Shown here: piece by piece, positions 33,688-43,708 of the stretch | Position numbering within the stretch: the stretch's first letter is position 1 | Layout: each line of letters opens with the position of its first letter | Assembly (NCBI RefSeq): GCF_020907245.1 | Contig: NZ_JAJJWH010000025.1 | Location: forward strand, 1 to 55,917 | Origin: Pontibacter harenae | GTDB lineage: Bacteria; Bacteroidota; Bacteroidia; Cytophagales; Hymenobacteraceae | Length of the DNA stretch: 55,917 nucleotides | Direction: 5' to 3' | Position numbers and translations under genes: made by a program | Notes under the pieces: model-generated | Told to the model about the DNA's origin: nothing | Database searches by the model: none | What the model saw: only the letters and a program-made list of their open reading frames with translations

Positions 33688-35002
33688 AGATAGCGGGATC
33701 TTCTGGTGTATTGGGGTTATTCAATCGTTCTTGGTCAGGGTAAGGGTAAAAATTACGGTTACGCTCCGCTGTGTTGTCTGGCGGTCCTGGACGGCCAAAG
33801 CGGCGACTGTCTTCCAACTTCTGTCCTGTTAAGTACAGTTCGGCTGAACGCTGTATGTACACCTCAAATAACAAAGCCTCTCGGGTAACTGGGCCAGTAT
33901 AGGCAGGTAACGAGGCATTAACACCAAACGGATCTCCTGATTCCTGCGTTCTGACTTCGTTTATCAGATCTAGCGCTTCTTGCAACGATCCGTTACTACG
34001 AAGTATGGCCTCAGCTTTTATTAGCTTTATCTCATCAGTTAAGTATACAGGAATGTTGGAGGTTTGAGTATTGAAGAAACCTGCCAGCGTCTTTACGGGA
34101 TCACCATTTACGACTGCGTCAGGGCTGGTCAGGTAAAAATCATAACGGGCATCCCCTTCCTCCACAAACTCTGCAGGCAACCCAAAGTTATCGCGCGGCC
34201 TGAAGTAGTTTAGAATAAAGATGGAATTGTAAATTGGATTCGGACTAAGCGTGCTGTACACAAACTCGGACTTAACTGCTAAATCTACTTGATTAGCGTT
34301 TGCAAGTGCAGCTTCATAGTTACCAGCATATAGGTTATACCTGGCATTGAAGGCATAAAGTGTGTTCTTCAGGTTAAATGCAGAGCCCGTAACCTGTGTA
34401 ATAAACTCCTGCGAAACAGGAGTGGCATTTAGCAAAGCAATTCCTTGGTTTAGGTGGGAAATAGCTGCCGCCAACACTTCAGTCCTTGGCTTAAAAGTCA
34501 CATCTTCGGTTGCACTTGTCTCTGTGTTTGCCTGCTCAAACGCTACAGCTAAGTTACCTAAAGCCATTGCCTTAAAAAGATGCGCATGCGCCAGTATTCC
34601 ACTTAGTGTTCCGCCAGTTAAGGCAGGGATGTTAGGAGCATTCTCTAAAATTTGCTCGCTCATACTCATGGTTCGTTGCATTCTGGACCACAAGCTAAGC
34701 ACATTGCCATTAAATGTAGGCAATGCTGTTCCTCCAGCCTCTAGTTCTAGTACATTCGTAAAAGTAGCCACACCTTTCAGCTCTCGGCCCGTTACACCAG
34801 GGTAGAGATAAGCCGCCTCTAAACCTGAAGTAGAATAAAATTGACGAAGACCTACACTCAAGGCAATAATGCCGTCTCGCGAAGAGAGGACCTGAAGGTC
34901 ACTTGCGGCATTGGGGTTTGGTATATCCAGTTCACAACCAGCGGTAAGCAGCAAACAGCCCGACAGCAAGCCTATTTTTAAATATGATGCTATATTTTTC
35001 AT
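33686..35002 (-). CDS. SusD/RagB-like outer-membrane lipoprotein (pair 1)
   Basis: The 438-aa protein has a lipobox LLLTAGC (Cys23) followed by ELDIPNPNAAS, a typical SusD start. Helical TPR-like regions follow (LAHAHLFKAMALGNLAVAFEQ near 155), and the C terminus has the common VYIQRSAELYLTGQKLEDSRRFGRPG block. SusD proteins cap the SusC channel and grip the glycan. The gene follows susC1 by 26 bp. The ligand is not readable from sequence; its operon partner AnmK suggests anhydro-muropeptides or PG-derived sugars. Confidence 0.88.
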   Translation of the reverse strand: MKNIASYLKIGLLSGCLLLTAGCELDIPNPNAASDLQVLSSRDGIIALSVGLRQFYSTSGLEAAYLYPGVTGRELKGVATFTNVLELEAGGTALPTFNGNVLSLWSRMQRTMSMSEQILENAPNIPALTGGTLSGILAHAHLFKAMALGNLAVAFEQANTETSATEDVTFKPRTEVLAAAISHLNQGIALLNATPVSQEFITQVTGSAFNLKNTLYAFNARYNLYAGNYEAALANANQVDLAVKSEFVYSTLSPNPIYNSIFILNYFRPRDNFGLPAEFVEEGDARYDFYLTSPDAVVNGDPVKTLAGFFNTQTSNIPVYLTDEIKLIKAEAILRSNGSLQEALDLINEVRTQESGDPFGVNASLPAYTGPVTREALLFEVYIQRSAELYLTGQKLEDSRRFGRPGPPDNTAERNRNFYPYPDQERLNNPNTPEDPAI

Positions 35003-35028
35003 TTGATTATCAATTAAAAAGAAGAAGA

Positions 35029-38000
35029 TTAGAACGACACGTTAACACCTAAAGCATATGTTCTAGGTATTGGCACCTCCACAAAGTCAAACCCACGAAC
35101 GGCTGTAGTTTGCCCTGCAGCATTCACTTCTGGATCGTATCCGCTGTAATTGTCTATTGAGAATAAATTGCGGCCTGCTAAACTTACACGCACGTTATTG
35201 TTATTTAAAAAGGCAGGCTTAAAATCATAAGCTACAGAAATTTCTCTTAGTTTGATGTAAGAGCCGTCTTCGATGTAGTTTTCAAAAATACCAAACAGAG
35301 CAGCAGAAGTACCTTTCGGAACCTCTCCTCTTAACTCAGGTTCGTAGCTGGCAAGGCCGCCGTAAAGATCACGCTCACCAACCCGACGAGTAAAGTTGAA
35401 CACATCAGCACCATAAGAAGCATCAAGCTGCGCACGTAAAGACAAGCCTTTACCAATAGACAATTCATTGATGAAGGAGCCTGTCCAGTCTGGGTTCGGA
35501 TCCCCGATCACTTTGCTTCTGGTGGCACCTGTTGGCTGTCCTGTGTCTGCATTGCGCCCTACCCTTTCCGACTGTGGCAAGCCTGCAGGCGTCAGCAACA
35601 ATGATCCATCAGGGTTTCTAGCAAAGTAAGTGCTGTAAAATGCGCCTATCGGATATCCATTTACAGCTGCAACCTGACCGAAACCACCAGCGAACGTTAA
35701 CAAGCCCCCAGGTATGTTGTTTACTTCGTTTCTGTTTCTTGAGAACGTAACAGTAGAGGTCCACTTTAGATTTTGCTTCTGAATAGGGGCAGCAGTTACT
35801 AACAGCTCAAAACCCTTGTTGGTCATCGTGCCTATGTTAGCATACTGGTTCAGGAAACCAGAAGATGGCGTAAGTCCAACAAATAGCAGCAGGTCTTTAA
35901 CATCTTTATGGTAGTAAGAGAACTCCAGTCCCAACCTTCCTCCAAAGAAGCTCATATCGGCCCCTACTTCTGTTTCGGTTTGCCTTTCTGGTTTGATACC
36001 TGCGTTACCCAAAAGTGTAGAAGATATTACCCCAGGCATGCCTGGCAGCGAAACAGGATTATAGTTAGTGTAGCGGTCGTATGCACCAATTGCGGTTAAG
36101 TTACCTGCCTGCCCGTAAGATGCTCTAAACTTAAGAACAGGAATTATATCGGTCAGGCCCTGCCAGAAATTTTCATTTGAAATAAGGTAACTACCACTTA
36201 CTTTCGGATAGAACTGCCACCTGTTTTCCTCCCCAAAAACCGAAGAAACATCGTAACGTCCTGCACCAGTCAGAAAAACGCGATCACCAATACCAAAAGT
36301 TTGCTGGGCAAAAAAACCAAGTATATTAATATCTGTTCTTGTCTCGCCAGCTACTATTGTTGCGCCATTATTAATTGTTTCGGCTATGGGCCCAAGCTGC
36401 GTGGCTGTAATGCCGGTTGTGTAGCTTTTTTCTAATTGCGCCGTAGCACCAACACCAGTCGATGACTCCAGCCAGCCTCCAAAATTAGTTCTGTAAGAAA
36501 TATTTAGGTCGTTGTTCAACAGGTAAGAGGTTCTATCTGCACGACGGGAGTAACCTGTATTATATGAAGGAGTCGTGTTTCCTACTGGAATAAAGCCTGT
36601 GGCAATCTGCGTGGCATTATCATAACCTAAAGTATAGTTTATATTCAGGTTATTGATCGGATTTAACATCAACTGAAAATCCCCGATAAACCTGTTGGTT
36701 CTTTGCCCGAAGTCGAAGCGGTTAATAGCTTCTAAAGGGTTTGTTCTTCTAAGTATCGAAGTTGGGGCTGTTGAAGGATAAACGCCGTCAACTGGTTCAG
36801 GATTTATAAAGTTGTTGCTAAAAATAAAACCTGTCAGGGCACCGTATGCTTCACTTAATCCACCATTCGGAATTTCTTTACTTGTACTGATAACGTAATT
36901 AGCTCCTAATGAAATTGACATCCAGCTGTTAAGCGTCTGGTCTATGCGCAGGCGTGCGCCTCCCCTGTTAAAGCTCGTATTATCAACAATTCCCTGGTTG
37001 CTGAGGTAGTTGCCGCTTAAGTAATACTGGGTATTGTCGCTACCACCCGATACCGACAAGTTGTTCTCAGTTCCGTAAGCCGTACGGAAAATCATATCCT
37101 GGAAATCGTAGCGCTGTACAGGTTCCTGAGTCAAATCAGAGGCGGTTGTGTTCACAAAGCGGAAAGGATAGTCATTATACTCCAGCGTTTTGCGCACTTC
37201 GTTTACTCTAAACTGAGTAGAGGCCGTTACTTTAGGCTTTCCTGCTTTACCGCGCTTCGTAAAAATCTGCACCACACCGTTGCTTGCCCTAGATCCGTAG
37301 ATTGCTGCAGCTGCGGCTCCTTTTATAATTTCTATCCGATCGATATCATTCGGATTGATATCAACAAGGCGGTTCTGAGCATAACCTCCAAGGTCTATCA
37401 GCTCTGGAGAGCCATTGTTTATAATAACACCATCTACAATGTATAAAGGGTCGCTTGAACCTACAACTGTACTTGTACCGCGCAATCGCACACTTATACC
37501 GCCCGCAGGGTTACCAGAGTTCTGCGATATCTGCGCACCTGCCACTTTACCTGCCAAGGCTTGATCAACTGAAGTAGCAACCCCACGCTGTATGTCGGCT
37601 CCCGAAACGGTGGAAATAGCGTTACCCAATTGTTTTTTACTTGTAGCCACCGATGTACCTGTTACTACAATTTCTTCAAGACCGACAATATCCTCGCCCA
37701 ACTGTGCATCTACATTAACCACAGCAGCAGAACCAAGCTCAACAGACTTAGTTTCTGGCTTATACCCCAGAAAAGAAAAAGTTAACTGGTAAGTACCCGC
37801 TGGCAAGCTTTCCATCAAGGTGTAGGTGCCATCTGCACTAGTGGCGGTTCCGTTATTACTGCTCCGAAACTTTACAACAACGCCAGGAAGCGGCTCTTTT
37901 GTACGGGAATCTGTCACTACTCCTGAAACTGTGTAGCGGGTGTTTTGTGCAACTGCTATATGGCTAAACATAGCCAGCAAGAGCGTCCACAGCAAAGTCA

Positions 38001-38040
38001 TTTTGCTGCTACACCACTTTTTAAGATAAATTTCTCTCAT
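35029..38040 (-). CDS. SusC/RagA-like TonB-dependent transporter (pair 1)
   Basis: The 1003-aa protein has an N-terminal signal (to about VAQ), a carboxypeptidase-regulatory-like domain (SGVVTDSRTKEPLPGVVV near 40), a TonB plug with GAAAAAIYGSRASNGVVQIFTKRG near 242, and a 22-strand-type barrel ending with the aromatic LGVNVSF. It would import oligomers through the outer membrane using TonB energy. The sequence lacks an N-terminal secretin/STN domain, so signalling through an anti-sigma factor is not expected. The start is 56 bp after anmK, and susD1 follows. Confidence 0.93.
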   Translation of the reverse strand: MREIYLKKWCSSKMTLLWTLLLAMFSHIAVAQNTRYTVSGVVTDSRTKEPLPGVVVKFRSSNNGTATSADGTYTLMESLPAGTYQLTFSFLGYKPETKSVELGSAAVVNVDAQLGEDIVGLEEIVVTGTSVATSKKQLGNAISTVSGADIQRGVATSVDQALAGKVAGAQISQNSGNPAGGISVRLRGTSTVVGSSDPLYIVDGVIINNGSPELIDLGGYAQNRLVDINPNDIDRIEIIKGAAAAAIYGSRASNGVVQIFTKRGKAGKPKVTASTQFRVNEVRKTLEYNDYPFRFVNTTASDLTQEPVQRYDFQDMIFRTAYGTENNLSVSGGSDNTQYYLSGNYLSNQGIVDNTSFNRGGARLRIDQTLNSWMSISLGANYVISTSKEIPNGGLSEAYGALTGFIFSNNFINPEPVDGVYPSTAPTSILRRTNPLEAINRFDFGQRTNRFIGDFQLMLNPINNLNINYTLGYDNATQIATGFIPVGNTTPSYNTGYSRRADRTSYLLNNDLNISYRTNFGGWLESSTGVGATAQLEKSYTTGITATQLGPIAETINNGATIVAGETRTDINILGFFAQQTFGIGDRVFLTGAGRYDVSSVFGEENRWQFYPKVSGSYLISNENFWQGLTDIIPVLKFRASYGQAGNLTAIGAYDRYTNYNPVSLPGMPGVISSTLLGNAGIKPERQTETEVGADMSFFGGRLGLEFSYYHKDVKDLLLFVGLTPSSGFLNQYANIGTMTNKGFELLVTAAPIQKQNLKWTSTVTFSRNRNEVNNIPGGLLTFAGGFGQVAAVNGYPIGAFYSTYFARNPDGSLLLTPAGLPQSERVGRNADTGQPTGATRSKVIGDPNPDWTGSFINELSIGKGLSLRAQLDASYGADVFNFTRRVGERDLYGGLASYEPELRGEVPKGTSAALFGIFENYIEDGSYIKLREISVAYDFKPAFLNNNNVRVSLAGRNLFSIDNYSGYDPEVNAAGQTTAVRGFDFVEVPIPRTYALGVNVSF

Positions 38041-38096
38041 GCTTAGATTAGTTTGGGTTGGTTTATTACACTAGAAAACTTTTAAACTTATGGCGC

Positions 38097-39296
38097 TTAT
38101 TCTGGTAAACTTATTTTACCCATATGAACAGAGGGAACACTTTTTTGCCCTGCCCCAAAATCTATAAGCTCCCCAAAGAGGCACTCATTGGCGAGCGTGG
38201 CAAACAAAACGGCTTCTTTCGCATCTGGAGCAACTCCCAGCTCTGAAGTATTTCTGAGAGGCACACCTGGGAGCATTTCTTTTAAGTGCTGTATAAGTAA
38301 AGGATTATGCATGCCACCACCGCTTAAGAAAATCTCAAAGCATTCTTCTTTTAAGGCTTTTGTTAAAGCATCACTTATACCTGTTGCAGAAAAGCGGTTT
38401 AAAGTCGCCATTACATCTGATGGGGAAAGCGCTTCGGTGCCAGATCTTTTTTGAGCCTGCTCTAAGTAAGCAAGGTTAAACAGTTCGGGACCTGTTGTTT
38501 TCGGAAAGCCCTGATCGAAAAAAGAATGATCTAGTAAAGCTGTCAGCAAGGCATTGTTACACGTTCCTTCAGACGCTATTGTAGCTTCAGCATCATAATA
38601 CTTTCCTGGAAATTTGGCTTGCACGTAAGCATCCATTAAGGTATTACCTGGCCCCACATCCGTAGAAAATATTTTGCTTGTATCTAAATCGCCAGGGAGA
38701 AACGTAAAATTGGCAATACCACCAATATTAAGCATGATGCGGTTCTGCCCCTGCTCCGAGAAAAGAAGATAATCTCCGTAAACAGCCAACGGAGCACCCT
38801 CGCCACCTGCTGCTATGTGCTTCTGTCTGAAGTCGCTAAGCGTTACAATACCTGTTTTAACGGCCATATGGTCTCCATCCCCGATTTGCAAAGTAGCATC
38901 TGGCATTCCGTCTAACTTGTGCAACGAGACAGGTGCGTGATAAATGGTTTGCCCATGGCTGGCAATAACATCTACCTCCTGTGGTTTTATGTTCCACTGC
39001 TGTAAACAGTTGTTTATAAGTTCCGCATGAAAGCTTCCGATGTAGGCATTCATTAAGCAGACATTTTCCAGATCGACCTGCCGTTTAGAGAAAACCGCCT
39101 TTACCTTATCTTTAAATTCTTTGCTATATGGAACAGTAGCAAATTCTCGAAGTGTCACCTGCGTTGTAGTTCCGCTACCTGTAAAGTCGCAAAGGGCAAT
39201 ATCAAGCCCATCGAGCGAGGTACCAGACATAAGTCCAATGATAGTTCTCTTTTCTTTATTAACTATTTCGAATAAGCGACTAAAACCTTTGTTCAT
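38097..39296 (-). CDS. anmK: Anhydro-N-acetylmuramic acid kinase
   Basis: The 399-aa protein has the AnmK phosphate motif GLMSGTSLDGLD (21-32), DVGPGNTLMDAYV and ELFNLAYLEQA, at the expected length. AnmK hydrolyses the 1,6-anhydro bond and phosphorylates anhydro-MurNAc to MurNAc-6-P, the substrate of MurQ. It is first in an operon with susC1 and susD1 (gaps 56 and 26 bp), so a cytoplasmic kinase is coupled to an outer-membrane importer, as in dedicated glycan utilisation loci. Confidence 0.95.
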   Translation of the reverse strand: MNKGFSRLFEIVNKEKRTIIGLMSGTSLDGLDIALCDFTGSGTTTQVTLREFATVPYSKEFKDKVKAVFSKRQVDLENVCLMNAYIGSFHAELINNCLQQWNIKPQEVDVIASHGQTIYHAPVSLHKLDGMPDATLQIGDGDHMAVKTGIVTLSDFRQKHIAAGGEGAPLAVYGDYLLFSEQGQNRIMLNIGGIANFTFLPGDLDTSKIFSTDVGPGNTLMDAYVQAKFPGKYYDAEATIASEGTCNNALLTALLDHSFFDQGFPKTTGPELFNLAYLEQAQKRSGTEALSPSDVMATLNRFSATGISDALTKALKEECFEIFLSGGGMHNPLLIQHLKEMLPGVPLRNTSELGVAPDAKEAVLFATLANECLFGELIDFGAGQKSVPSVHMGKISLPE

Positions 39297-39588
39297 ATAG
39301 AAAAATGCTGCGGAAAGAAGATCGGATCAGATTTTTAAAGGCTTGATTTAATTGTTTCTTAAACCTAAAAAATTAGACCTGTGATTGTATAAGATAAACT
39401 TTGTAGGTAGAACTTATAACAAAGAACAACTGAAATATCAGAAGGAGAACTAACTCATAAGCTATTAAACCTGCTGAACTTTATACAGAAGGTAACCTCC
39501 AACTAAATATACTATATAAAACCTGATGGAGCACTGGTTTATGCAACTATATTTTCAATAGAAGAACAAACCCGCAAGTGTATATTCT

Positions 39589-41136
39589 TTACCAGATTCT
39601 CACGCTGAATACATTAGAAGGCAAACTTTCGTTCTTCATACGGTCGATGGTTGTCACGACGTACTGATAGCGTTTGCCACCGCTAGCCGTTTCATCATAA
39701 AACGATGTGGTGTGTTTATCAAAGCTTACCTTTATGATATGCTTTGGGTCTTGCAGATCGATTTCTTCATTTTTTCCGAAGCGATAGATGACATAGCCAT
39801 AAATTTCACCTTCTGCTGCAGGATCAGCAGGAAGTTCCCATTGTAGTTTTGCATTTCTACTCCAGCCAAACAGTAGCTTCTTGGGGTGGCTAAGCTTTGC
39901 AGGAGCTGCTGGCGGCACATCATCCAGCCACTGCATAGCTGGCTGCAAGGCTGGATAACGGTAAAAGTCATGCTGCAGCGAATCTCTGAAGCCTGCTAAG
40001 TTATTTGTAAGCGACCTTGAGCTAAAGAACACACTACCCTGCACGTTTGGGTTATTGCGTAGGTAACGTACCTGGTTAGGTAACTGCTGCTTATCGCGCC
40101 AGCCTTCACGGTCTTCCATTGCTCTGTAAACTCCCTGTCCAACATATACATGTTTCCCGAATGCGTTGGCACTCCACCAGTCAAGCAGTTTTTCGTACGG
40201 CGCTGGTTTATAGTTAAACGGAAAGTATACCTGTGGATTTACATAATCAACCCATCCTTTTTTCACCCATTTGCGTGCATCGGCATACAGAGCACTATAG
40301 CCCGACAGGCCGTTGCTCTCTGAACCCTCAGGGTCCTGTGCCTTGTTTCGCCAGATACCAAATGGACTGATACCGAACTTCACATAACTTTTTGCGGCAT
40401 GTATACTGTCTGACAGGGTGTGAATCAGCAGATCCACATTGTTTCTGCGCCAATCTTCGATGTTGGCAAGTTCGCTACCGTACAAAGCATAGGTTACTGA
40501 ATCTGGCAGCGGCTCTTTGCCTGGGTAAGGATAGAAGTAGTCGTCAAAGTGAACACCGTCTATGTCGTAGTTCCGCACCACATCCATAATTACTCCTACT
40601 ATATACTCGCGCACTTCTGGCAGGCCTGGGTTAAAGTACTTTTTGCCGCCATAAGTAAAGAACCACTCTGATTTGGTGCGGGTAATATGATCTTTGTTTA
40701 TGAGAGAATCGATCAGGTTATTTGTGGCGCGGTATGGGTTAAACCATGCGTGCAGTTCCATACCTCTTTTGTGTGCCTCCTCAATAGCAAAGTTCAGCGG
40801 GTCGTAGAATGGATTTGGGGCTACACCTTGCTCGCCTGTAAGAAACATACTCCACAACTCACGGCTCTTGGCATAAAAGGCATCGGTTGAAGGGCGCACC
40901 TGCAGCATTACGGCGTTTATGCCTGTTTTCTGGTGCTGATCCAGTATTTGCACAAACTCGTGCTTTTGCAGCTCTGAGTTTACTACGACTCCAGGCTTTG
41001 AGGGCCAATCTATGTTCTGAACTGTAGCAATCCAAACACCCCTAAACTCCCGCTTGGGGTTTGGCTTTACCTGTTGCGCCAGCAGGCCACAGGAAATAAA
41101 TAAGAAGACAAAGCTGAGGAAGTAATTTTTGGCCAT
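39589..41136 (-). CDS. GHL10/DUF187 glycosidase, DigH-like, secreted
   Basis: The 515-aa protein has a signal peptide (to about CGLLAQ), then the GHL10 domain with REFRGVWIATVQNIDWPS (about 29), INAVMLQVRPSTDAFY, GMELHAWFNPYRA and DIDGVHFDDYFYPYP. The last 90 residues look like a fibronectin-type III-like domain (about 425-515). The E. coli relative DigH (YddW) cuts denuded peptidoglycan glycan strands, those left after amidase action. Having this gene between two SusCD operons and near amidase and NamZ genes fits that role. Other substrates in this large family are possible. Confidence 0.85.
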   Translation of the reverse strand: MAKNYFLSFVFLFISCGLLAQQVKPNPKREFRGVWIATVQNIDWPSKPGVVVNSELQKHEFVQILDQHQKTGINAVMLQVRPSTDAFYAKSRELWSMFLTGEQGVAPNPFYDPLNFAIEEAHKRGMELHAWFNPYRATNNLIDSLINKDHITRTKSEWFFTYGGKKYFNPGLPEVREYIVGVIMDVVRNYDIDGVHFDDYFYPYPGKEPLPDSVTYALYGSELANIEDWRRNNVDLLIHTLSDSIHAAKSYVKFGISPFGIWRNKAQDPEGSESNGLSGYSALYADARKWVKKGWVDYVNPQVYFPFNYKPAPYEKLLDWWSANAFGKHVYVGQGVYRAMEDREGWRDKQQLPNQVRYLRNNPNVQGSVFFSSRSLTNNLAGFRDSLQHDFYRYPALQPAMQWLDDVPPAAPAKLSHPKKLLFGWSRNAKLQWELPADPAAEGEIYGYVIYRFGKNEEIDLQDPKHIIKVSFDKHTTSFYDETASGGKRYQYVVTTIDRMKNESLPSNVFSVRIW

Positions 41137-41161
41137 AGCTAAATGCGCAACTTTAAAGGCT

Positions 41162-41196
41162 AAAAAAAACCCTCCAGTCTTATTTCTAAGGGAGGG
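41162..41196 (-). terminator. Intrinsic terminator of the susC2-susD2-DUF4397 operon
   Basis: On the minus strand a CCCTCC...GGAGGG stem is followed by a run of eight T (41162-41169 in plus coordinates), a classic terminator 40 bp past the DUF4397 stop. Confidence 0.85.
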
Positions 41197-41235
41197 CCTT
41201 TATTTGCATACTAATCTAAATTTAAATTTAAATTC

Positions 41236-42063
41236 TTATCGGTCTCTCCAGTAATCTATTTTACCTGAAACAGTTGCTCCTTGGTAAGTACCTCTAATTT
41301 GATGTGTGTACACTCTGCCAAGGCTAGAAAGCGCAAAACTTTGCGAAATGTAAGGTTTAGCCGTTATCGCTTCTTCTGGAGTTACTGTACCAGCAGGAAA
41401 AACCTTCCAAGTAAATGTTCCTGTCTTTAGCTGAACATACTCCCCATGTCCTTTGAAAGGAATATCGGTGCCTAATGTATATACTTCTACCGGCTCTTCA
41501 GGAGTATCCTCAGTAGCTGGAACTGCTGAGCGAATGACATATACATCAACATTCCAAGGAGTACCTTCCATCGTGTGTACAAACCTCCACCAAATAGAAG
41601 TATAATCTTCTGGTGGAAGTTTGTCTTCAATGTAAAAAGTTTCAAGGCTATTTGCCGCTGCACTACCAACTAAGTAAGCAGAATAATTTTTGTTAGCCTC
41701 CAGACTAACCTGTGTACTTGCCAATACCGTTGGCTGGCCTTGGCCATTTAGTGCCACAGGATCTATCACATTCAAGGTATGTGTTCCTGCAGGCACTTCT
41801 GCATAGTTATTGTTCGGGTAAATAGAACCGTAGGCTTTCCCCTGCACTTCACCAGCAGTAGTTGGAGCTGCAGCCGTAACTCTTATTCCATTCAAAGTAA
41901 AGAGAGACTTAGGTGCATCCTGCGAGTGGAAGAAAAATTTCATTTTCGCATCTACTGTTGTGTCCAGCGGTACAGTTAGCTCCGGAAGTTCATTTTTTTC
42001 ACAAGCCCCAAGCATCAAGGCTACGGCAAGAATTCCCAGTGTTTTATTGATTATATTCTTCAT
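41236..42063 (-). CDS. DUF4397-domain lipoprotein, third gene of the second SusCD operon
   Basis: The 275-aa protein has a lipobox (LMLGAC, Cys21) and a beta-rich body with the DUF4397 pattern: an early strand VDAKMKFFFHSQDAPKS, then YAEVPAGTHTLNV and SLEANKNYSAYLVG. Such proteins are usually surface lipoproteins that may help bind the cargo of a SusCD pair. It follows susD2 by 17 bp. No catalytic residues can be seen. Function is unknown. Confidence 0.75.
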   Translation of the reverse strand: MKNIINKTLGILAVALMLGACEKNELPELTVPLDTTVDAKMKFFFHSQDAPKSLFTLNGIRVTAAAPTTAGEVQGKAYGSIYPNNNYAEVPAGTHTLNVIDPVALNGQGQPTVLASTQVSLEANKNYSAYLVGSAAANSLETFYIEDKLPPEDYTSIWWRFVHTMEGTPWNVDVYVIRSAVPATEDTPEEPVEVYTLGTDIPFKGHGEYVQLKTGTFTWKVFPAGTVTPEEAITAKPYISQSFALSSLGRVYTHQIRGTYQGATVSGKIDYWRDR

Positions 42064-42080
42064 GTCTTTCGAGTTATAGC

Positions 42081-43697
42081 TTATTCTGGTTTACTAAACC
42101 ACATTTCGTAAGTATGATAGTTAGGATCATTGCCTCCTATCGCATCTAAGGCTGCTTTATTCCACATATACTCTGAGTTAAATCTTGGTCGTCCTCTGTA
42201 GGCTGGCACACCCTCATTTGCAGCAGCCAGTTCCTGTGGCAGTTCAAAACCAGCATAGGCACCGCCTTCGGTATAGTGGTATCTTCTCATGTCAGACCAG
42301 GTTTCAAAAAAGCCCCAGCCCCAGGTAGCAATGTACTTCTGCAGCATGATTTTAGAAAGCGTCAAACCAGAGGCCGCATCAGGCACTAGCACATCGCTTT
42401 CCAAATAGGCAGCCATTCGCTCATCATATAAGGCTTTATCAGCTGCAAACTGACGTGCATAACCCATGTGGGCAGTTACACCGTTTTTGTATGCTTCCAG
42501 AGCTTGCGCAGAAGGAGCTTTTCCAGCCTTTATCCATTCGGCTTCAGCTTTTACAAACTGAAGTTCGGCATACGTCATTAGCGGAAACGGCTCTGCATTT
42601 CCAAAGAAATAGATTTGCCCTGCACTCGGATCCACAGCGTTTCCTGATGTTGTATTCCAGAAGGTATTTGGTCGCTGACCTGAACCAGCCGTCCATTCTC
42701 CTATACCTTGTGCTGGCGTAAGCCCTCTATACAAACTGTCTGCAGGAGAAGGAGCCAACATTGCCGTTAAGCGTGGATCTCTCAGGTGCTCGCCTTCATA
42801 ATAAGGGTCTGTAGCATTAGGGTCTGACAGTGCAGGATTAAGCACCTCTTCATTTCCACCAAGCAGTCTAACTATAAAATCAGTTTGCCTGTAGCTACCA
42901 ATGTTGTTTCGCAGCGGGCCGAAGAAACTTGTGTTAGCAGACACTGTTCCCTCAAATCTTATAAAAGCGTCGTCTGCGTTGCTGGCAAGCGACTTATCAA
43001 CATACCCGATTACCTCATTAGGATCATAGCTTGACTTATTTGTCAATCTGTGAGCATTTCTAGCCAGTAAACCATAGGCTAGCTTTATCCATCTCCCTCT
43101 GTCGCCTTGATAAATATAGTCAGCAGCAGCCAAACCAGAGTCATCTGGGCTTAGGCCGTCGGTCCGCTCCAGGTTTTGTATCCCTAGCTTCAACAGTCGC
43201 TGAATTTCTTCATATACAAACTCTTGCGAGTCGTAATCGAAGGAGTTTCTGCCTGGTTCAAATGCCTGTGAAACGATTATGTCGCTATGGTAGTCAGTCA
43301 GCAACTGCCACCCCCATGCCCTCATAATGTAACCTACCCCAGCAAAATCATACTTCTTGTTTCTCTCCGCATTTTCTATCATGTCGGATAGGCCAACACC
43401 CATATTCCAATACACGTTTCTCCACAAGGTGGCATAAGTATCAGAAAGGGGATTAGCATGAAGATCTAAGGCATAATCTACTCCTGTAAAGGTCCACATT
43501 TGGGTATAGAAGCCGGTAAACCTGCCGTCCCATTGTATACCTACTCCCAAAGCTGCCTGTACTTGCGGCAAAAATAAATCTGGCTGCTCTAGCCTGTCTG
43601 GGCCATTAGGGTTCGTGTTCACATCTAACCAGCTCTCACAACTTGTAAAAGTGAGTAAGCCAGCTGCTATAAGTGCACTATAAAATATCTTTCTCAT
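42081..43697 (-). CDS. SusD/RagB-like outer-membrane lipoprotein (pair 2)
   Basis: The 538-aa protein has a lipobox TFTSC (Cys20), followed by ESWLDVNTNPNGPD, a SusD-2-type start. The long family C-terminal pattern is present (ETWSDMRRYHYT, GRPRFNSEYMWN). The gene follows susC2 with an 11-bp gap, then the DUF4397 lipoprotein gene. It is longer than its counterpart SusD1 and belongs to a different subgroup, so the two systems probably bind different ligands. Confidence 0.88.
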   Translation of the reverse strand: MRKIFYSALIAAGLLTFTSCESWLDVNTNPNGPDRLEQPDLFLPQVQAALGVGIQWDGRFTGFYTQMWTFTGVDYALDLHANPLSDTYATLWRNVYWNMGVGLSDMIENAERNKKYDFAGVGYIMRAWGWQLLTDYHSDIIVSQAFEPGRNSFDYDSQEFVYEEIQRLLKLGIQNLERTDGLSPDDSGLAAADYIYQGDRGRWIKLAYGLLARNAHRLTNKSSYDPNEVIGYVDKSLASNADDAFIRFEGTVSANTSFFGPLRNNIGSYRQTDFIVRLLGGNEEVLNPALSDPNATDPYYEGEHLRDPRLTAMLAPSPADSLYRGLTPAQGIGEWTAGSGQRPNTFWNTTSGNAVDPSAGQIYFFGNAEPFPLMTYAELQFVKAEAEWIKAGKAPSAQALEAYKNGVTAHMGYARQFAADKALYDERMAAYLESDVLVPDAASGLTLSKIMLQKYIATWGWGFFETWSDMRRYHYTEGGAYAGFELPQELAAANEGVPAYRGRPRFNSEYMWNKAALDAIGGNDPNYHTYEMWFSKPE

Positions 43698-43708
43698 GAT
43701 TTTCCAAT

